A stretch of 6,577 bases of DNA from Actinomycetes bacterium (GTDB lineage Bacteria; Actinomycetota; Aquicultoria; CAJVYJ01; JAUVQD01): assembly GCA_030605305.1 (NCBI GenBank), contig JAUWIO010000045.1, forward strand, positions 1 to 6,577. Reading direction: 5' to 3'. A program made the translations under genes and the position numbers. Under the pieces are notes generated by a model that saw nothing but the letters and a program-made list of their open reading frames with translations, was not told where the DNA came from and made no database searches. Numbering within the stretch: position 1 is the stretch's first letter; each line of letters opens with the position of its first letter. This document shows positions 6,339-6,577 of this stretch, piece by piece.

Positions 6339-6577
6339 TTAGTCCCCTTCCAGCGGTTGTACCCCTTCTAATACAGCCGGACCATGGGTGAAGGAATCCT
6401 GGCGTTCACGATGGCGGCGAGTCTCCAGGGTCACGACGAGCCGGCGGAACTCCCAGACATCGCGTAGCCGGGCGGCGGCAAAAAACTCGGCATTACCGCG
6501 CGCGTCTACCTTGAAGGTTTTTAGGAGCACACCGTCCCCGACAAAGTCATCGACGACCCACAGCCTGTAAACGCGGC
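6339..6577 (-). CDS. C-terminal fragment of a protein resembling the RskA-type anti-sigma domain (partial)
   Basis: The frame enters from the right edge and ends at a TAA (6341-6339), giving the last 78 residues; the start lies outside the window. An internal GTG at 6530 is not a convincing start because the frame is open and protein-like above it. The visible part reads as alternating beta strands: YRLWVVDDF, then GVLLKTFKVDARGNAEFF, then FRRLVVTLETRRHRE, then HGPAVLEG. The order Y-x-L-W, G-x-hydrophobic-x-F-x-V-D-x-x-G, V-V-T-x-E, G-P-x-V-L-x-G resembles the extracytoplasmic domain of anti-sigma-K (RskA) proteins. That is a weak pattern match, not a firm assignment. If correct, the missing N-terminal part should hold a membrane helix and perhaps a zinc-finger anti-sigma domain, with an ECF sigma factor gene nearby. 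It lies 51 bp before the small membrane protein on the same strand. Confidence 0.62.
   Translation of the reverse strand, partial: RVYRLWVVDDFVGDGVLLKTFKVDARGNAEFFAAARLRDVWEFRRLVVTLETRRHRERQDSFTHGPAVLEGVQPLEGD

Overview
The window is GC-rich and densely packed. It is dominated by the front half of a bacterial V/A-type (rotary) ATPase operon on the minus strand, followed by a divergently transcribed VanW-family cell-envelope protein and two small minus-strand genes. The combination of an archaeal-type ATPase operon with a membrane-anchored PG-binding/VanW/G5 protein and a fragment faintly resembling an anti-sigma-K domain suggests a deep-branching Gram-positive-type bacterium, perhaps an anaerobic actinobacterial lineage. 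This is an inference from gene content; there is no rRNA or other marker gene to settle it.

Layout: positions 4507 down to 1 (minus strand) hold the V/A-ATPase genes in the order H - I - K - E - C. This is the start of the classical H-I-K-E-C-F-A-B-D order, so the F, A, B and D subunits are expected just beyond the left edge. C is cut by the edge after 304 codons. Junctions are extremely tight: H/I 1 nt apart, I/K 4-nt overlap (GTGA), K/E 2 nt apart, E/C 4-nt overlap (ATGA). This implies one transcript with translational coupling. The membrane part (I stator/channel, K rotor ring) and the stalk parts (H and E peripheral stalk, C ring-to-shaft socket) are all here; the catalytic head is not. 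K carries the residues that form the Na+ site in the Enterococcus hirae NtpK ring, so the enzyme may be sodium-linked.

Positions 4508-4550 form a 43-bp divergent gap between the ATPase operon and the plus-strand VanW protein (4551-5975: membrane anchor, PG-binding-4-like region, VanW domain, G5-like domain, Pro-Glu tail). An inverted repeat inside the last codons of that gene probably ends transcription. It meets a convergent minus-strand gene for a 98-residue two-helix membrane protein of unknown function (5991-6287). Upstream of that is the C-terminal 78 residues of another protein (6339-6577, cut by the right edge).

I saw no tRNA, rRNA, CRISPR array, insertion sequence or phage gene, and no clear sign of a new multi-gene system. 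Most of the window is a standard ATPase operon; the less ordinary points are the K ion-site residues, the start-codon ambiguity and strong ribosome binding site at K, and the unassigned small proteins on the right.
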